A DNA stretch of 64,000 nucleotides from an uncultured Collinsella sp. Lineage in GTDB: Bacteria > Actinomycetota > Coriobacteriia > Coriobacteriales > Coriobacteriaceae. The DNA lies in contig UQMY01000006.1 of NCBI GenBank assembly GCA_900542325.1, positions 1 to 64,000 of the forward strand, in the 5' to 3' direction. The notes below the pieces were generated by a model. That model searched no databases and was not told the DNA's origin. It worked only from the letters and a program-made list of their open reading frames with translations. The position numbers and the translations under genes are program-made. Positions 16,352 to 24,886 of this stretch are shown here, piece after piece. Positions within the stretch are counted from its first letter, which is position 1, and the number at the start of each line of letters is the position of its first letter.

Positions 16352-16591
16352 TTAGCGTTTCTTGATGTTGTAAATAACAATAAACGCGATCAAAGCGATT
16401 GATAAGGGGCCAGCCACATAGAAAAAGATGGCGTCAATTGCGCTTAGGGTGTAATACGCTTTATCGCCAGATGTTACTGCGTACAATGCGTAGCCAAATC
16501 TCGGCTGGTTCACATACCAGCTCGAGTAAGCGAAGATTGCTAAAAGGGCTACCGAGGTTAGTGCATTCACGACAAACCGTTTGCTATTCAT
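16352..16591 (-). CDS. small two-helix membrane protein, unknown
   Basis: A 79-residue protein with two hydrophobic segments (about 8-27 and 48-72) separated by a short polar loop and ending in KKR. ATG at 16591 is preceded on the minus strand by GGAAGGAG at a good distance, which supports real translation; an upstream in-frame start at 16624 lacks this. It is convergent with the AI-2E gene, separated by only 6 nt. I do not recognise a family. Confidence 0.6.
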   Translation of the reverse strand: MNSKRFVVNALTSVALLAIFAYSSWYVNQPRFGYALYAVTSGDKAYYTLSAIDAIFFYVAGPLSIALIAFIVIYNIKKR

Positions 16592-16684
16592 CGATCGCTC
16601 CTTCCGGACGATTCTTATATGCAATTATACCGAAATCATTTTTTTCAAAGTATTTGACAGACCTAAATAACGTGCACTTTCGCT

Positions 16685-16715
16685 GGAGGGTCGCTGTTTG
16701 GCGGCCCTCTTTTTT
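16685..16715 (+). terminator. rho-independent terminator upstream of alaS
   Basis: GGAGGGTCGC (16685-16694) pairs with GCGGCCCTC (16701-16709), followed by TTTTTT. It would stop plus-strand read-through from the sigma/AI-2E unit before the alaS promoter. Confidence 0.75.
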
Positions 16716-16741
16716 GCACAGGCGCGGTGGGATGGTAATAT
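16714..16741 (+). promoter_or_regulatory. alaS promoter
   Basis: TTGCAC (16714-16719), 16-nt spacer, TAATAT (16736-16741), about 47 nt before the ATG. No T-box features in the leader. Confidence 0.6.
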
Positions 16742-16787
16742 CGTTACGTTTGAACTGTTTCGATGTGAAACCGAGGAGATTCCCTCT

Positions 16788-19445
16788 ATGAGTGCTGACT
16801 ACCCGTCAATGACTACGGCCGAGATTCGCTCCAAGTTCCTCAACTTCTTTGAGGAGCGCGGTCTTAAGCTCTATCCTTCTTCGTCCCTCGTCCCTGACGA
16901 TCCTTCGCTGCTGCTTGCCAACGCCGGCATGAACCAGTTTAAGGAGTACTACCAGGGCAAGAAGACCATGAAGGAGATCGGCGCGATCTCCTGCCAGAAG
17001 TGCGTCCGCACCAACGACATCGACTGCATCGGCGAGGACGGCCGTCACCTGTCCTTCTTTGAGATGCTCGGCGACTTCTCCTTTGGCGGCGTCTCCAAGC
17101 AGCAGGCCTGCGCTTGGGCCTTTGAGCTCATCACCAAGGAGTTCAAGCTGCCGCTCGACCGCCTGTACTTCACCGTCTTTACCGAAGACGACGAGACCCA
17201 TGACGTGTGGCGCTCCCTGGGCGTTGCCGAGGATCACATCTCCCGCCTGGGCGAGGACGACAACTTCTGGGCCGCTGGCCCCACCGGCCCCTGCGGTCCG
17301 TGCTCCGAGATCTACTTTGACATGGGCGAGGAGGTCGGCTGCGGCAGCCCCGACTGTAAGCCCGGCTGCGACTGCGACCGCTTCCTGGAGTTCTGGAATC
17401 TCGTCTTTACCCAGTACGACCGCCAGGAGGACGGCTCCATGCCGGAGCTGCCGCACCGCAACCTCGATACGGGCATGGGTCTGGAGCGCATGGCCGCCAT
17501 CATGCAGCACAAGACCGCTAACTACGACGGCGATCTGATGCAGCACCTCATCAAGCTGGGCGAGAAGATCAGCGGCAAGACCTATGACGCCGACGATTAC
17601 TCCGGTGCTAGCCGCTCCCTGCGCATCATCGCCGACCACTCCCGTGCCGTCGACTTTATGATCTCCGACGGCATCCTGCCCGGTAACGAGGGTCGCGAGT
17701 ACGTCCTTCGCCGCCTGCTCCGCCGTGCCGTGTTCCACGGTCGCCTGCTGGGCATCGAGGGCGCCTTCCTGACCAAGTTTATCGACGAGGTCAACGCCCA
17801 GATGGGCGAGGCCTATCCCGAGCTGCTCAAGAACGTCGCGCTCGTTAAGGGCATCGTCGCCTCCGAGGAGGAGCGTTTCTCAACGACGCTCGACAACGGC
17901 CGCGTTTACCTGGACGAGGCCCTGGCCGCGCTCGCCGACGGCGCTGTCCTTCCGGGCGATGTTGCCTTTAAGCTTCACGACACCTTTGGTTTCCCCATCG
18001 ACCTGACCGTCGAGATTGCTGGTACCGCTGGGCACGACGTCGATATGGATGGCTTCACCGCTTGCATGGAGGACCAGAAGGCCCGCGCCCGCGCCAACGC
18101 CAAGGGCGATGCCTGGGGCAGCTTCAATGACGTGTGGGTCGAGCTTTCGGACAAGGTCGCTGCGACCGAGTTCGACGGCTATGACAACGACGTCATCGAG
18201 GGCGCCAAGGTTGTCGCTATCGTTCGCAACGGTGAGTCCGTTGAGTCCGCTGCCGCGGGCGAGGATGTCGAGGTCGTGCTCGACCACACTCCGTTCTATG
18301 CCGAGATGGGCGGCCAGCAGGGTGACGCCGGTGAGCTTTCCGCCGAGGGCGTTGCGCTGACCGTTTCCGATACCAAGAACCACAACGGCCTGTATGCTCA
18401 CGTCGCCCACGTCACCGAGGGCACGCTGACCGTCGGTACTACCGTGACCGCCGCGCTCGACGCCGAGCGCCGTGGCTTCCTGCGTCGCAACCACACCGCC
18501 ACGCACCTGCTCGACGCCGCGCTTAAGCAGGTCCTGGGCGAGCATGTCTCCCAGGCTGGCTCGCTGGTGACGCCCGAGCACCTGCGCTTTGACTTCACGC
18601 ACTTCGAGGCCCTGTCCTCCGAGCAGCTCAAGGCTGTCGAGGACCTGGTCAACCAGCAGATCTTCGCCTCCAAGCCGGTCGTGACCCGCGTCATGGGCAT
18701 CGACGAGGCCAAGGCCGCCGGTGCTGTCGCCCTGTTTGGCGAGAAGTATGGCGACGTCGTCCGCGTTGTCTCCGTGGGCGCCGAGGACCAGCCGTTCTCC
18801 CGTGAGCTTTGCGGTGGCACCCATGCCGCCAACACCGCCGAGATCGGCCTGTTCAAGATCATCTCCGAGTCCTCCACGGGCTCGAACGTCCGCCGTATCG
18901 AGGCCGTGACCTCCAAGGGTGCTCTCGACTACATGGCCGACCGCCTGGCGCTCGTCGACGCCGCCGCTGCTGCGCTCAAGTGCCGTGTGGATGAGGTTCC
19001 CGCCCGCGTGGAAAACCTGCAGGCTGAGCTGCGCGAGACGTCCAATAAGCTTAAGAAGGCGCTGACCGGTGGCTCCTCCGATGCTATCTCCAGCGCCATC
19101 GAGGGCGCCGTCGAGCTCGACGGCTACAAGCTCGTCGTCGCTGAGCTCCAGGGCCTTGAGGCTGCTGACCTGCGAAACGTCTGGGATACCGTGCACCAGA
19201 AGGTTGCCGGCCCCGTCGCCTGCGTCGTTGCCAGCGTGACCGAGAAGGGCACCCCGGCTCTGCTCGCCGCCGGCTCCGATGACGCCGTGAAGGCCGGTTT
19301 CCACGCCGGTAACGTGATCAAGCAGATCGCGGGCCTGGTCGATGGTCGCGGTGGCGGTCGTCCCAACATGGCCCAGGCCGGTGGCAAGAACGCCGCCGGT
19401 ATCGCCGATGCCCTCGCGGCCGCCAAGACCGCGCTTGGCGCCTAA
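16788..19445 (+). CDS. alaS: alanine--tRNA ligase
   Basis: An 885-residue class II synthetase charging tRNA-Ala. Seen: motif 1/2 region with NAGMNQFK, the GPCGPCSEI segment, a Cys-rich insert (GCGSPDCKPGCDCD), the editing-domain zinc motif HTATHLL together with CGGTHAANT, and the C-terminal Gly-rich C-Ala domain ending GGRPNMAQAGG. Length is normal. The ATG at 16788 is preceded by GAGGAGA; the frame is open upstream but without a ribosome site. A promoter is visible at 16714-16741. ruvX and mltG follow on the same strand. Confidence 0.97.
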   Translation: MSADYPSMTTAEIRSKFLNFFEERGLKLYPSSSLVPDDPSLLLANAGMNQFKEYYQGKKTMKEIGAISCQKCVRTNDIDCIGEDGRHLSFFEMLGDFSFGGVSKQQACAWAFELITKEFKLPLDRLYFTVFTEDDETHDVWRSLGVAEDHISRLGEDDNFWAAGPTGPCGPCSEIYFDMGEEVGCGSPDCKPGCDCDRFLEFWNLVFTQYDRQEDGSMPELPHRNLDTGMGLERMAAIMQHKTANYDGDLMQHLIKLGEKISGKTYDADDYSGASRSLRIIADHSRAVDFMISDGILPGNEGREYVLRRLLRRAVFHGRLLGIEGAFLTKFIDEVNAQMGEAYPELLKNVALVKGIVASEEERFSTTLDNGRVYLDEALAALADGAVLPGDVAFKLHDTFGFPIDLTVEIAGTAGHDVDMDGFTACMEDQKARARANAKGDAWGSFNDVWVELSDKVAATEFDGYDNDVIEGAKVVAIVRNGESVESAAAGEDVEVVLDHTPFYAEMGGQQGDAGELSAEGVALTVSDTKNHNGLYAHVAHVTEGTLTVGTTVTAALDAERRGFLRRNHTATHLLDAALKQVLGEHVSQAGSLVTPEHLRFDFTHFEALSSEQLKAVEDLVNQQIFASKPVVTRVMGIDEAKAAGAVALFGEKYGDVVRVVSVGAEDQPFSRELCGGTHAANTAEIGLFKIISESSTGSNVRRIEAVTSKGALDYMADRLALVDAAAAALKCRVDEVPARVENLQAELRETSNKLKKALTGGSSDAISSAIEGAVELDGYKLVVAELQGLEAADLRNVWDTVHQKVAGPVACVVASVTEKGTPALLAAGSDDAVKAGFHAGNVIKQIAGLVDGRGGGRPNMAQAGGKNAAGIADALAAAKTALGA

Positions 19446-19462
19446 GAACATAAGTAGTCGCT

Positions 19463-19891
19463 GTGGTCGCGCTCGCACTGGACATAGGGGAGACCAGGAT
19501 TGGCATTGCCGTCTCGAGCCGTGATGGCAAGATGGCAATGCCTGTCAAGGTGCTTCCGGCTGCCGAGGTCACTGGCATGGCCAAGACGTTCAGTTACCTG
19601 GTTGAGGACTATGAGCCCGATATCCTGGTAAGCGGACGTCCCTTGACCATGGCCGGTGAGCCCGGTCCCCAGGCCGAGCGCGTCGCCGCCGTGGCCCAAA
19701 AGATTGCCGACGAGCTCGAGCTTCCGCTGGAGTTTGAGGACGAGCGTCTGTCCTCGCAGGAGGCCAAGAGAATCCTGCGCGAGCAGGGGCTCAACGAAAA
19801 GCAGATGAGGGGCAAGATTGACATGATCGCCGCCAGCCTGTTCTTGCAGACATGGCTCGATCGTAAAAACGAGGAGGTTTCGCATGCCTAG
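19463..19891 (+). CDS. ruvX: RuvX/YqgF family pre-16S rRNA nuclease
   Basis: A 142-residue RNase H-fold protein of the YqgF family, implicated in trimming the 5' end of 16S rRNA (once annotated as a Holliday junction resolvase). Seen: ALDIGETRIGIAVS with the first catalytic Asp, LVSGRPLTMAGEPG, and DERLSSQEA with the second acidic pair, then the final Asp in GKIDMIAA. GTG at 19463 gives the standard N-terminus. It overlaps mltG by 8 nt; the alaS-ruvX-mltG order is common in Gram-positives. Confidence 0.93.
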   Translation: MVALALDIGETRIGIAVSSRDGKMAMPVKVLPAAEVTGMAKTFSYLVEDYEPDILVSGRPLTMAGEPGPQAERVAAVAQKIADELELPLEFEDERLSSQEAKRILREQGLNEKQMRGKIDMIAASLFLQTWLDRKNEEVSHA

Positions 19892-21317
19892 CGCTTCCGA
19901 TCCGCGCCAGCAGAATCGCTATGGGCAGCCTACGCCGCGCCCTGCCCAGCCTGGCCAGCGTCCGGCACAGCCGACCCAGCGCGCAGCTCAGTCTGCCGCG
20001 CGTCCGGTGCAGTCCTCCTCTCGTTCGGCCCAACCTGTTCAACGGACGGGTCAGCAGCCTTCTGCTCGTTCGGTTCAGCATCCGGCTTCTCACGCGGCTC
20101 AGCAGCCCACTGCTCGTTCGGCTCAGCCCGCAGGCGGTATTCGCTTTAAGCAGCAGGCACCTACCCAGAGAACGCAGGCCCCCCAATCGCATTCGCATCA
20201 CGCTCGCGGCTCGCATGGCGTTGCTCCGGCGACCCGCTCGAGCTACAACACGCATGCTCGTCGCGGTGCCCAAAAGAAAAGCTCCCCGGTGCCTATGATT
20301 GTCGGCGTCGTGGTGGCCGTAATCGCGCTTGCTGCTATCGCTTTCTTTGTCGTGCCTGCCGTCAAGGGCTTCTTTACCGGTGAGGATACGAAGGTCACGG
20401 CTGGTCAGCAGGTTACGGTGACCATTCCCGACGGTGCTTCGGGCGATACGATCGCCTCGATTCTCTCCGAGAACCATATCGTCGAAAATCCTAAGGATTA
20501 CTACGCGGCGGTGAAAAAGCTCAACGCCGATATGTCGCTTAAGCCTGGCACCTACTCGTTCTCCACGCTCATGGATGCGACCAAGGTCGTCCAGCAGCTC
20601 ATGGAAGGCCCCAACGCGGGCTCCAATGCGCTGACTATCCCTGAGGGCCTGACAGTCGATCAAGTCGCGGACCGTGTGGCCCAGGCCTACGACAGCATCT
20701 CTAAGGAAGACTTCCTCAATCAGGCCAAGGCCTCTAACTACGTGGACGACTATAGCTTCCTTAAGGGCGCCGCCAACGATTCGCTCGAGGGTTTCTTATT
20801 CCCCAAGACCTATTCGTTAGGCGATTCGCCGACGGCTGATGACGTGATTCGCGCCATGCTCGATCAGTTTAAGACCGAGTACAAGTCGCTTGACTTTGCG
20901 AGCTGCGAAGCCAAGATCAAGGAACGCTACGGTGTGGAGATGTCCGACTACGACATCGTCAACTTGGCCTCTATCGTTGAGCGCGAGGGCCTCAACGCCG
21001 ATCAACGTGCGCACGTGGCCTCGGTCTTCTACAACCGCCTTGCCGGCAAGCTCGACGGTCTGCGCTATCTCAACAGCGATGCGACCATGATGTATGTCAC
21101 CGGTGGCGAGGTTACCGCCGACGACCTGCAGAGCGATAGCCCGTATAACACCTATAAGCACGAGGGCCTGCCACCCACGCCCATCTGCTCTCCGTCGCTC
21201 GAGGCACTCAAGGCCACGCTTGAGCCAACCGACTCCGATGACCTGTATTTCTACATTACGCAGGACGAGGAGTACTTCTCGCAAACCTACGAAGAGCATC
21301 AACTGTCTTGGAATTAG
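19884..21317 (+). CDS. mltG: endolytic murein transglycosylase MltG
   Basis: A 477-residue membrane-anchored lytic transglycosylase that cuts nascent peptidoglycan strands and ends their elongation. Residues 1 to about 120 are a Gln/Ala/Pro/Arg/Ser-rich disordered stretch with repeated ARSAQP/RPAQP-like units, predicted cytoplasmic. A membrane helix follows (about 134-158). The rest is the YceG/MltG domain with a LysM-like part, the catalytic Glu in LASIVEREG and FYNRLAGKLDG. The fold is complete; the unusually long N-tail is the only oddity. Confidence 0.93.
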   Translation: MPSASDPRQQNRYGQPTPRPAQPGQRPAQPTQRAAQSAARPVQSSSRSAQPVQRTGQQPSARSVQHPASHAAQQPTARSAQPAGGIRFKQQAPTQRTQAPQSHSHHARGSHGVAPATRSSYNTHARRGAQKKSSPVPMIVGVVVAVIALAAIAFFVVPAVKGFFTGEDTKVTAGQQVTVTIPDGASGDTIASILSENHIVENPKDYYAAVKKLNADMSLKPGTYSFSTLMDATKVVQQLMEGPNAGSNALTIPEGLTVDQVADRVAQAYDSISKEDFLNQAKASNYVDDYSFLKGAANDSLEGFLFPKTYSLGDSPTADDVIRAMLDQFKTEYKSLDFASCEAKIKERYGVEMSDYDIVNLASIVEREGLNADQRAHVASVFYNRLAGKLDGLRYLNSDATMMYVTGGEVTADDLQSDSPYNTYKHEGLPPTPICSPSLEALKATLEPTDSDDLYFYITQDEEYFSQTYEEHQLSWN

Positions 21318-21318
21318 C

Positions 21319-21816
21319 ATGAGGATTTTTAGCCCCAAACGATACGTTGCCTCGGTCGATTGCATCGACCTTGATACCCTGTGGGCCGACGGCAAACGCG
21401 CCATTCTGCTCGATCGCGATAACACTCTGGTTCCGCGCGACACCGAGCAGGTTCCCGCCGCGGTTTCCGCTTGGCTCGATACCGCCCGCGCCAAAGGCTT
21501 TAAGCTGTGCATGGTGTCCAACAACTGGCATCGCGATCAGGTCATGAGCTCTGCACGCGAGCTGGGACTCGAGGCCATCAGCCACGCCATGAAGCCCGCC
21601 CCGTTTGCCTTGAAGGCGGGTCTTAAGCGCCTTGGCGCCACGGCAGACGAGGCGGTGCTGATCGGCGATCAGCTGTACACGGACGTGTGGAGCGGTAACT
21701 TTGCCGGCGTTGACACTATTCTGGTCAAGCCGCAGGCAACCCAGGACCTGTGGTACACGCAGATCTTCCGTATCTTTGAGCGCCGGGCCCTGCGCGACCT
21801 TCCCTGCGAGGAATAG
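21319..21816 (+). CDS. YqeG-family HAD-superfamily phosphatase
   Basis: A 165-residue HAD class III protein. Seen: motif I LLDRDNTLVPR with the nucleophile Asp and acid/base Asp-like residue, motif II MVSNNWHRD, the motif III Lys in MKPAPFAL and motif IV LIGDQLYTDVW. This set defines YqeG-like phosphatases (related to mitochondrial phosphatidylglycerophosphate phosphatase GEP4). A phosphatidylglycerophosphatase role is possible but unproven. It begins 1 nt after the mltG stop and precedes aroK, probably one transcript. Confidence 0.85.
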   Translation: MRIFSPKRYVASVDCIDLDTLWADGKRAILLDRDNTLVPRDTEQVPAAVSAWLDTARAKGFKLCMVSNNWHRDQVMSSARELGLEAISHAMKPAPFALKAGLKRLGATADEAVLIGDQLYTDVWSGNFAGVDTILVKPQATQDLWYTQIFRIFERRALRDLPCEE

Positions 21817-21824
21817 GTTTCGCC

Positions 21825-22358
21825 ATGTCTCAGCACATCAAACACGGCTGCGACCATATCTTCTTTATCGGCTTTTTGGGCGCGGGCAAATCGACGCTCG
21901 CGCGCAACGTCGGCACTATGTTCAAGCGGCGTTTTATCGATACCGATCGTTTGGTTGTGCGTCGATGTGGCAAGTCGGTGACCGAGATATTTGAGACCGA
22001 GGGCGAGGATCGTTTTCGCGAGCTTGAGACCTCGGCACTCCGTTCGCTTCAAAGCGAGCGCAGCCTGCTGGTGTCGTGCGGGGGTGGCATCGTCGAGACG
22101 CCGGTGAACATTGAGCTGATGCATGAGATGGGTATATGCGTGTACCTCGAAGGCGACTTTGAGGACTCGTTGCGCCAGATTCGCCGCTCCGATACCCGGC
22201 CCGATTTCCGCTCGCCCGAGCACGCTGCGCGCCTGTTTGAGCATCGCCGTCCGCTGTATCGCCAGGCCGCCGATATTACCCTTGATATTCGCAACAAGTC
22301 CTTCGAGGACGTTTCCTACCTTTGTGCCGAGATGCTTTTGGAGCGTGGACTGCTATGA
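21825..22358 (+). CDS. aroK: shikimate kinase
   Basis: A 177-residue P-loop kinase that phosphorylates shikimate in the chorismate pathway. Seen: Walker A GFLGAGKST, the shikimate-binding DTD (in FIDTDRLVV), the conserved Arg in FRELE, and SCGGGIV. The lid segment RPDFRSPEHAARLFEHRRPLY carries the expected Arg residues. Intact and of normal length. The next gene starts inside its stop codon (ATGA). Confidence 0.95.
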   Translation: MSQHIKHGCDHIFFIGFLGAGKSTLARNVGTMFKRRFIDTDRLVVRRCGKSVTEIFETEGEDRFRELETSALRSLQSERSLLVSCGGGIVETPVNIELMHEMGICVYLEGDFEDSLRQIRRSDTRPDFRSPEHAARLFEHRRPLYRQAADITLDIRNKSFEDVSYLCAEMLLERGLL

Positions 22359-23464
22359 TTCGCCGTCAACTTATCAATTTCCAAAACCGCAGTGTCGATG
22401 TCCGCGTTGGATTGGGCGCGTTCGAGGAGCTGTCGCGCATGTTTGCCTCGGCCGTGGGCAAGCCTAAGCGCGCGATGGTGGTTTGGAACGACGCTACATC
22501 CGAGCGTTTTGGCGAGGTCGTCGAGCATGCGCTGGTCGACGCCGGTTTTGCCGCGTCGCTGCTCGTCCTCGAGGTTTCTCCTGCCGGTGCTACGCTGGAC
22601 GATGCCGATACCGTTTTTGGCGCCCTGTCGGCTAACGGCATTACCTGCGACGATCTCGTTGTCGCTGTCGGTGACACGGCGACCTGCTCGGTCGTTTGTT
22701 GGTGTGCCAATCAGTGGTGCGGTCGCACCGAGTGCGCCTTGCTGCCGACGACGTTCGACGCCATGCTCACGGTTGCGACGACCATGAAGCCGCTTGTCGC
22801 CTCGTCGACGAATGCGCTTCCCGCTATCGCGTTCCGTCCCGAGCCGGGCTTGGTCGTGTGCGACCTCGACCTTGTTCGCGAGGCGGACCCCGAGGACCTC
22901 AAGCTCGGCTATGCGGTACTTGTTGGCACCATGCTTTCGAGCAGCAAGTCCCGCTGGAATCAGTTTACTGAGACCGTCCCCGAGATTCTCGCGGGCGAGG
23001 AGGTCGCGCTCGTCAATGCCGTTCAGTGGTCTCAGACTGCCCGTAAGGACGTACTGATGGCCACGAACCCGAGCGCCCGCCATGCGCTCGATTTTGGCAA
23101 GACAGGGGAGCGTACTCTGCGCGTCTGCCTGGGCAAAGCCGCGGCGCAGGTTCCTGCCTACCAGCTGCTGTCCGAGGGCATGCGCTTTGAGGCGCGCCTA
23201 GCACATGATGCCTGCGACTTCGATATCGACTATGTGTTTGATGTCGATGACTGCCTGGAGGACTTTGGCATCGATGAACTTGCCTTCGACCTGGAGCCTA
23301 CCGCGTTTATCGAGAAGTTCCGCAGGCAGCAGTTTGCGCGCTCGAACCGTAGCATGTTGCCGCTGCCCGCGGCGCTCGGCGCCATTCGTCTAACGAGCGT
23401 TGAGGACGAGGTTCTCGACCGCCATGCTCACGCATACTTGGCTTCTCGCAAAGAACTTCTCTAG
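22355..23464 (+). CDS. 3-dehydroquinate synthase-like protein lacking catalytic residues
   Basis: A 369-residue protein that aligns in outline with AroB and follows aroK with a 4-nt overlap, the usual aroK-aroB arrangement. The key motifs are gone. The NAD-binding GGG-x-x-x-D region reads VGDTATCS (105-112). The segment that should be AEVIK with the zinc-ligand Glu reads AVLVG (187-191). GHTFGHAIE with a zinc-ligand His reads GKTGERTLR (248-256). LHGEAVA with the other His reads LSEGMRF (272-278). The frame is intact and of normal length, so the protein is probably made but should not be a working 3-dehydroquinate synthase. It may be a structural or regulatory relic. Confidence 0.75.
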   Translation: MIRRQLINFQNRSVDVRVGLGAFEELSRMFASAVGKPKRAMVVWNDATSERFGEVVEHALVDAGFAASLLVLEVSPAGATLDDADTVFGALSANGITCDDLVVAVGDTATCSVVCWCANQWCGRTECALLPTTFDAMLTVATTMKPLVASSTNALPAIAFRPEPGLVVCDLDLVREADPEDLKLGYAVLVGTMLSSSKSRWNQFTETVPEILAGEEVALVNAVQWSQTARKDVLMATNPSARHALDFGKTGERTLRVCLGKAAAQVPAYQLLSEGMRFEARLAHDACDFDIDYVFDVDDCLEDFGIDELAFDLEPTAFIEKFRRQQFARSNRSMLPLPAALGAIRLTSVEDEVLDRHAHAYLASRKELL

Positions 23465-23501
23465 GATTTATTGACATACATCGTCTTTCGTATCATGTTG
23501 A

Positions 23502-23564
23502 GGGGCGGGTTTCCAATCGGTTGCGAATCGCGCGCGATTCCATCTTTCGATCGAGGCCCGTCCC
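23502..23564 (+). other. hairpin-rich leader of the M24 peptidase gene
   Basis: GGGGCGGG (23502-23509) can pair with CCCGTCCC (23557-23564). Inside lies the 16-nt perfect palindrome GAATCGCGCGCGATTC (23525-23540). No clear U tract follows. TTGACA (23471-23476) upstream could be a -35. The element may be an aroB-like gene terminator or a 5' UTR structure. Confidence 0.35.
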
Positions 23565-23596
23565 GTCTTTATGAAGACAACAAGAAAGGAATCTGC

Positions 23597-24727
23597 ATGT
23601 CTGAGTTTGCTGCCGGTCCTGCCGGTCGTATCGAGCGTGTCCGTGCCCTGATGGTTGAGCGCGGCTACGACGCTATCGTGGTGCGCGACGAGGCCAACCT
23701 TCGTTGGCTTACGGGCGTCAAGGGCGTCTTCGATTACACCTTCGAGTTCCCGCACGCTGCGTTTATTACGGCTGACCAGTGCCTGTTCCATACCGACTCG
23801 CGCTATCTCAACAGCTTTGAGGAGAACACGCCCGCCGGCAGCCCCTGGGTCTACGACATGGACGAGGGCACCATCCCCGGCTGGGTCGCCGGCAAGATCG
23901 CGGCCAACAAGTGCCGCGTCTGCGCTGTCGAGGACGACATGCAGATCAATTTCTACCAGGGTATTCAGCGTGGCCTGGAGGACCGCTCCGTTGCCTGCAT
24001 GCTGCCGCTGATGCATGACGACATCCGTAAGATGCGCGCCATCAAGGACGCCGAGGAGATCGAGCTCATGCGCCACGCGCAGTCGATCACCGACGCCGCC
24101 TTCCAGCACATGCTCGGCTATATTAAGCCCGGTATGACTGAGAAACAGGTCCGCAACGAGCTCGAGAACTTTATGTTCGCTAACGGTGCCGATAGCCTGG
24201 CCTTTGGCTCCATCGTCGCGAGCGGTCCCAACACCGCCAACCCGCATGCCGTCCCGAGCGACCGCGTGATCGAGAAGGGCGACTTCGTTCTCATGGATTA
24301 TGGCGCGGGTTACTGCGACTATCGCTCCGACATGACTCGTACCGTCGTGATGGGCGAGCCCACGTCCGAACAGCTCGACCTGTACGCGCTCGTGCGCCGT
24401 ACGCACGAGGAATGCGTCGCCGCAATCCATCCGGGCGTCGAGGGCAACGACATTTTCAAGCTTTCCAAGAAGATCATCGGCGATGCCGGCTATGGTGATT
24501 ACTACAACCATGGTCTGGGCCACGGCGTGGGCATTGACATCCACGAGCTGCCCAACTTCAACCGCAGCAAGAATATCATCGAGGTCGGCTCGGTTATCAC
24601 CATGGAGCCCGGCGTCTACCTGCCCGGCGTGGGCGGCGTGCGTCTGGAGGACTACGGCGTGGTCACCGAGAACGGCTACGAGCCCTTCACCAAGACGCCG
24701 CATGACCTTCACGTCATCGATTGCTAG
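23597..24727 (+). CDS. pepP: M24B family metallopeptidase (Xaa-Pro aminopeptidase/dipeptidase)
   Basis: A 376-residue cytoplasmic pita-bread-fold peptidase cleaving N-terminal residues next to proline. Residues 1-130 form the creatinase-like N-domain. The catalytic domain shows all five dinuclear-metal ligands: Asp in MDYGAGY, Asp in DYRSDMTRT, His in GLGHGVG, Glu in TMEPGVY, Glu in RLEDYG. ATG at 23597 follows AGAAAGGA. It sits immediately upstream of efp, a common Gram-positive pairing. PepP and PepQ types cannot be separated with certainty. Confidence 0.88.
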   Translation: MSEFAAGPAGRIERVRALMVERGYDAIVVRDEANLRWLTGVKGVFDYTFEFPHAAFITADQCLFHTDSRYLNSFEENTPAGSPWVYDMDEGTIPGWVAGKIAANKCRVCAVEDDMQINFYQGIQRGLEDRSVACMLPLMHDDIRKMRAIKDAEEIELMRHAQSITDAAFQHMLGYIKPGMTEKQVRNELENFMFANGADSLAFGSIVASGPNTANPHAVPSDRVIEKGDFVLMDYGAGYCDYRSDMTRTVVMGEPTSEQLDLYALVRRTHEECVAAIHPGVEGNDIFKLSKKIIGDAGYGDYYNHGLGHGVGIDIHELPNFNRSKNIIEVGSVITMEPGVYLPGVGGVRLEDYGVVTENGYEPFTKTPHDLHVIDC

Positions 24728-24746
24728 CTCATTTCGATAGATTTTT

Positions 24747-24793
24747 GGGGCGGGACGTCCGGATCGATTCGGACGCCCCGCGTTCTCTTTTTA
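24747..24793 (+). terminator. terminator after the M24 peptidase gene
   Basis: GGGGCGGGACGTCCG pairs with CGGACGCCCC around GATCGATT (GGA bulged), followed by a pyrimidine run ending TCTTTTT. Confidence 0.7.
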
Positions 24794-24823
24794 TGCGCTC
24801 GCTGCAGGCGCCGTCTGCAAGTG

Positions 24824-24829
24824 TATAAT
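24824..24829 (+). promoter_or_regulatory. -10 element of the efp operon
   Basis: Perfect TATAAT at 24824-24829, about 58 nt before the efp ATG; the hexamer 17 nt upstream (CTGCAG) is a poor -35. Confidence 0.5.
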
Positions 24830-24886
24830 TTCGGTCGTATGTAATTTGGACGCCTGTGCGTTCTGCCCATAAGAAGAAAGGTCGCT

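Noticed and set aside
16592..16787. A T-box leader for alaS
   Set aside because: No specifier region, no UGGN bulge and too little space; only a terminator of the preceding unit and an ordinary promoter are visible.
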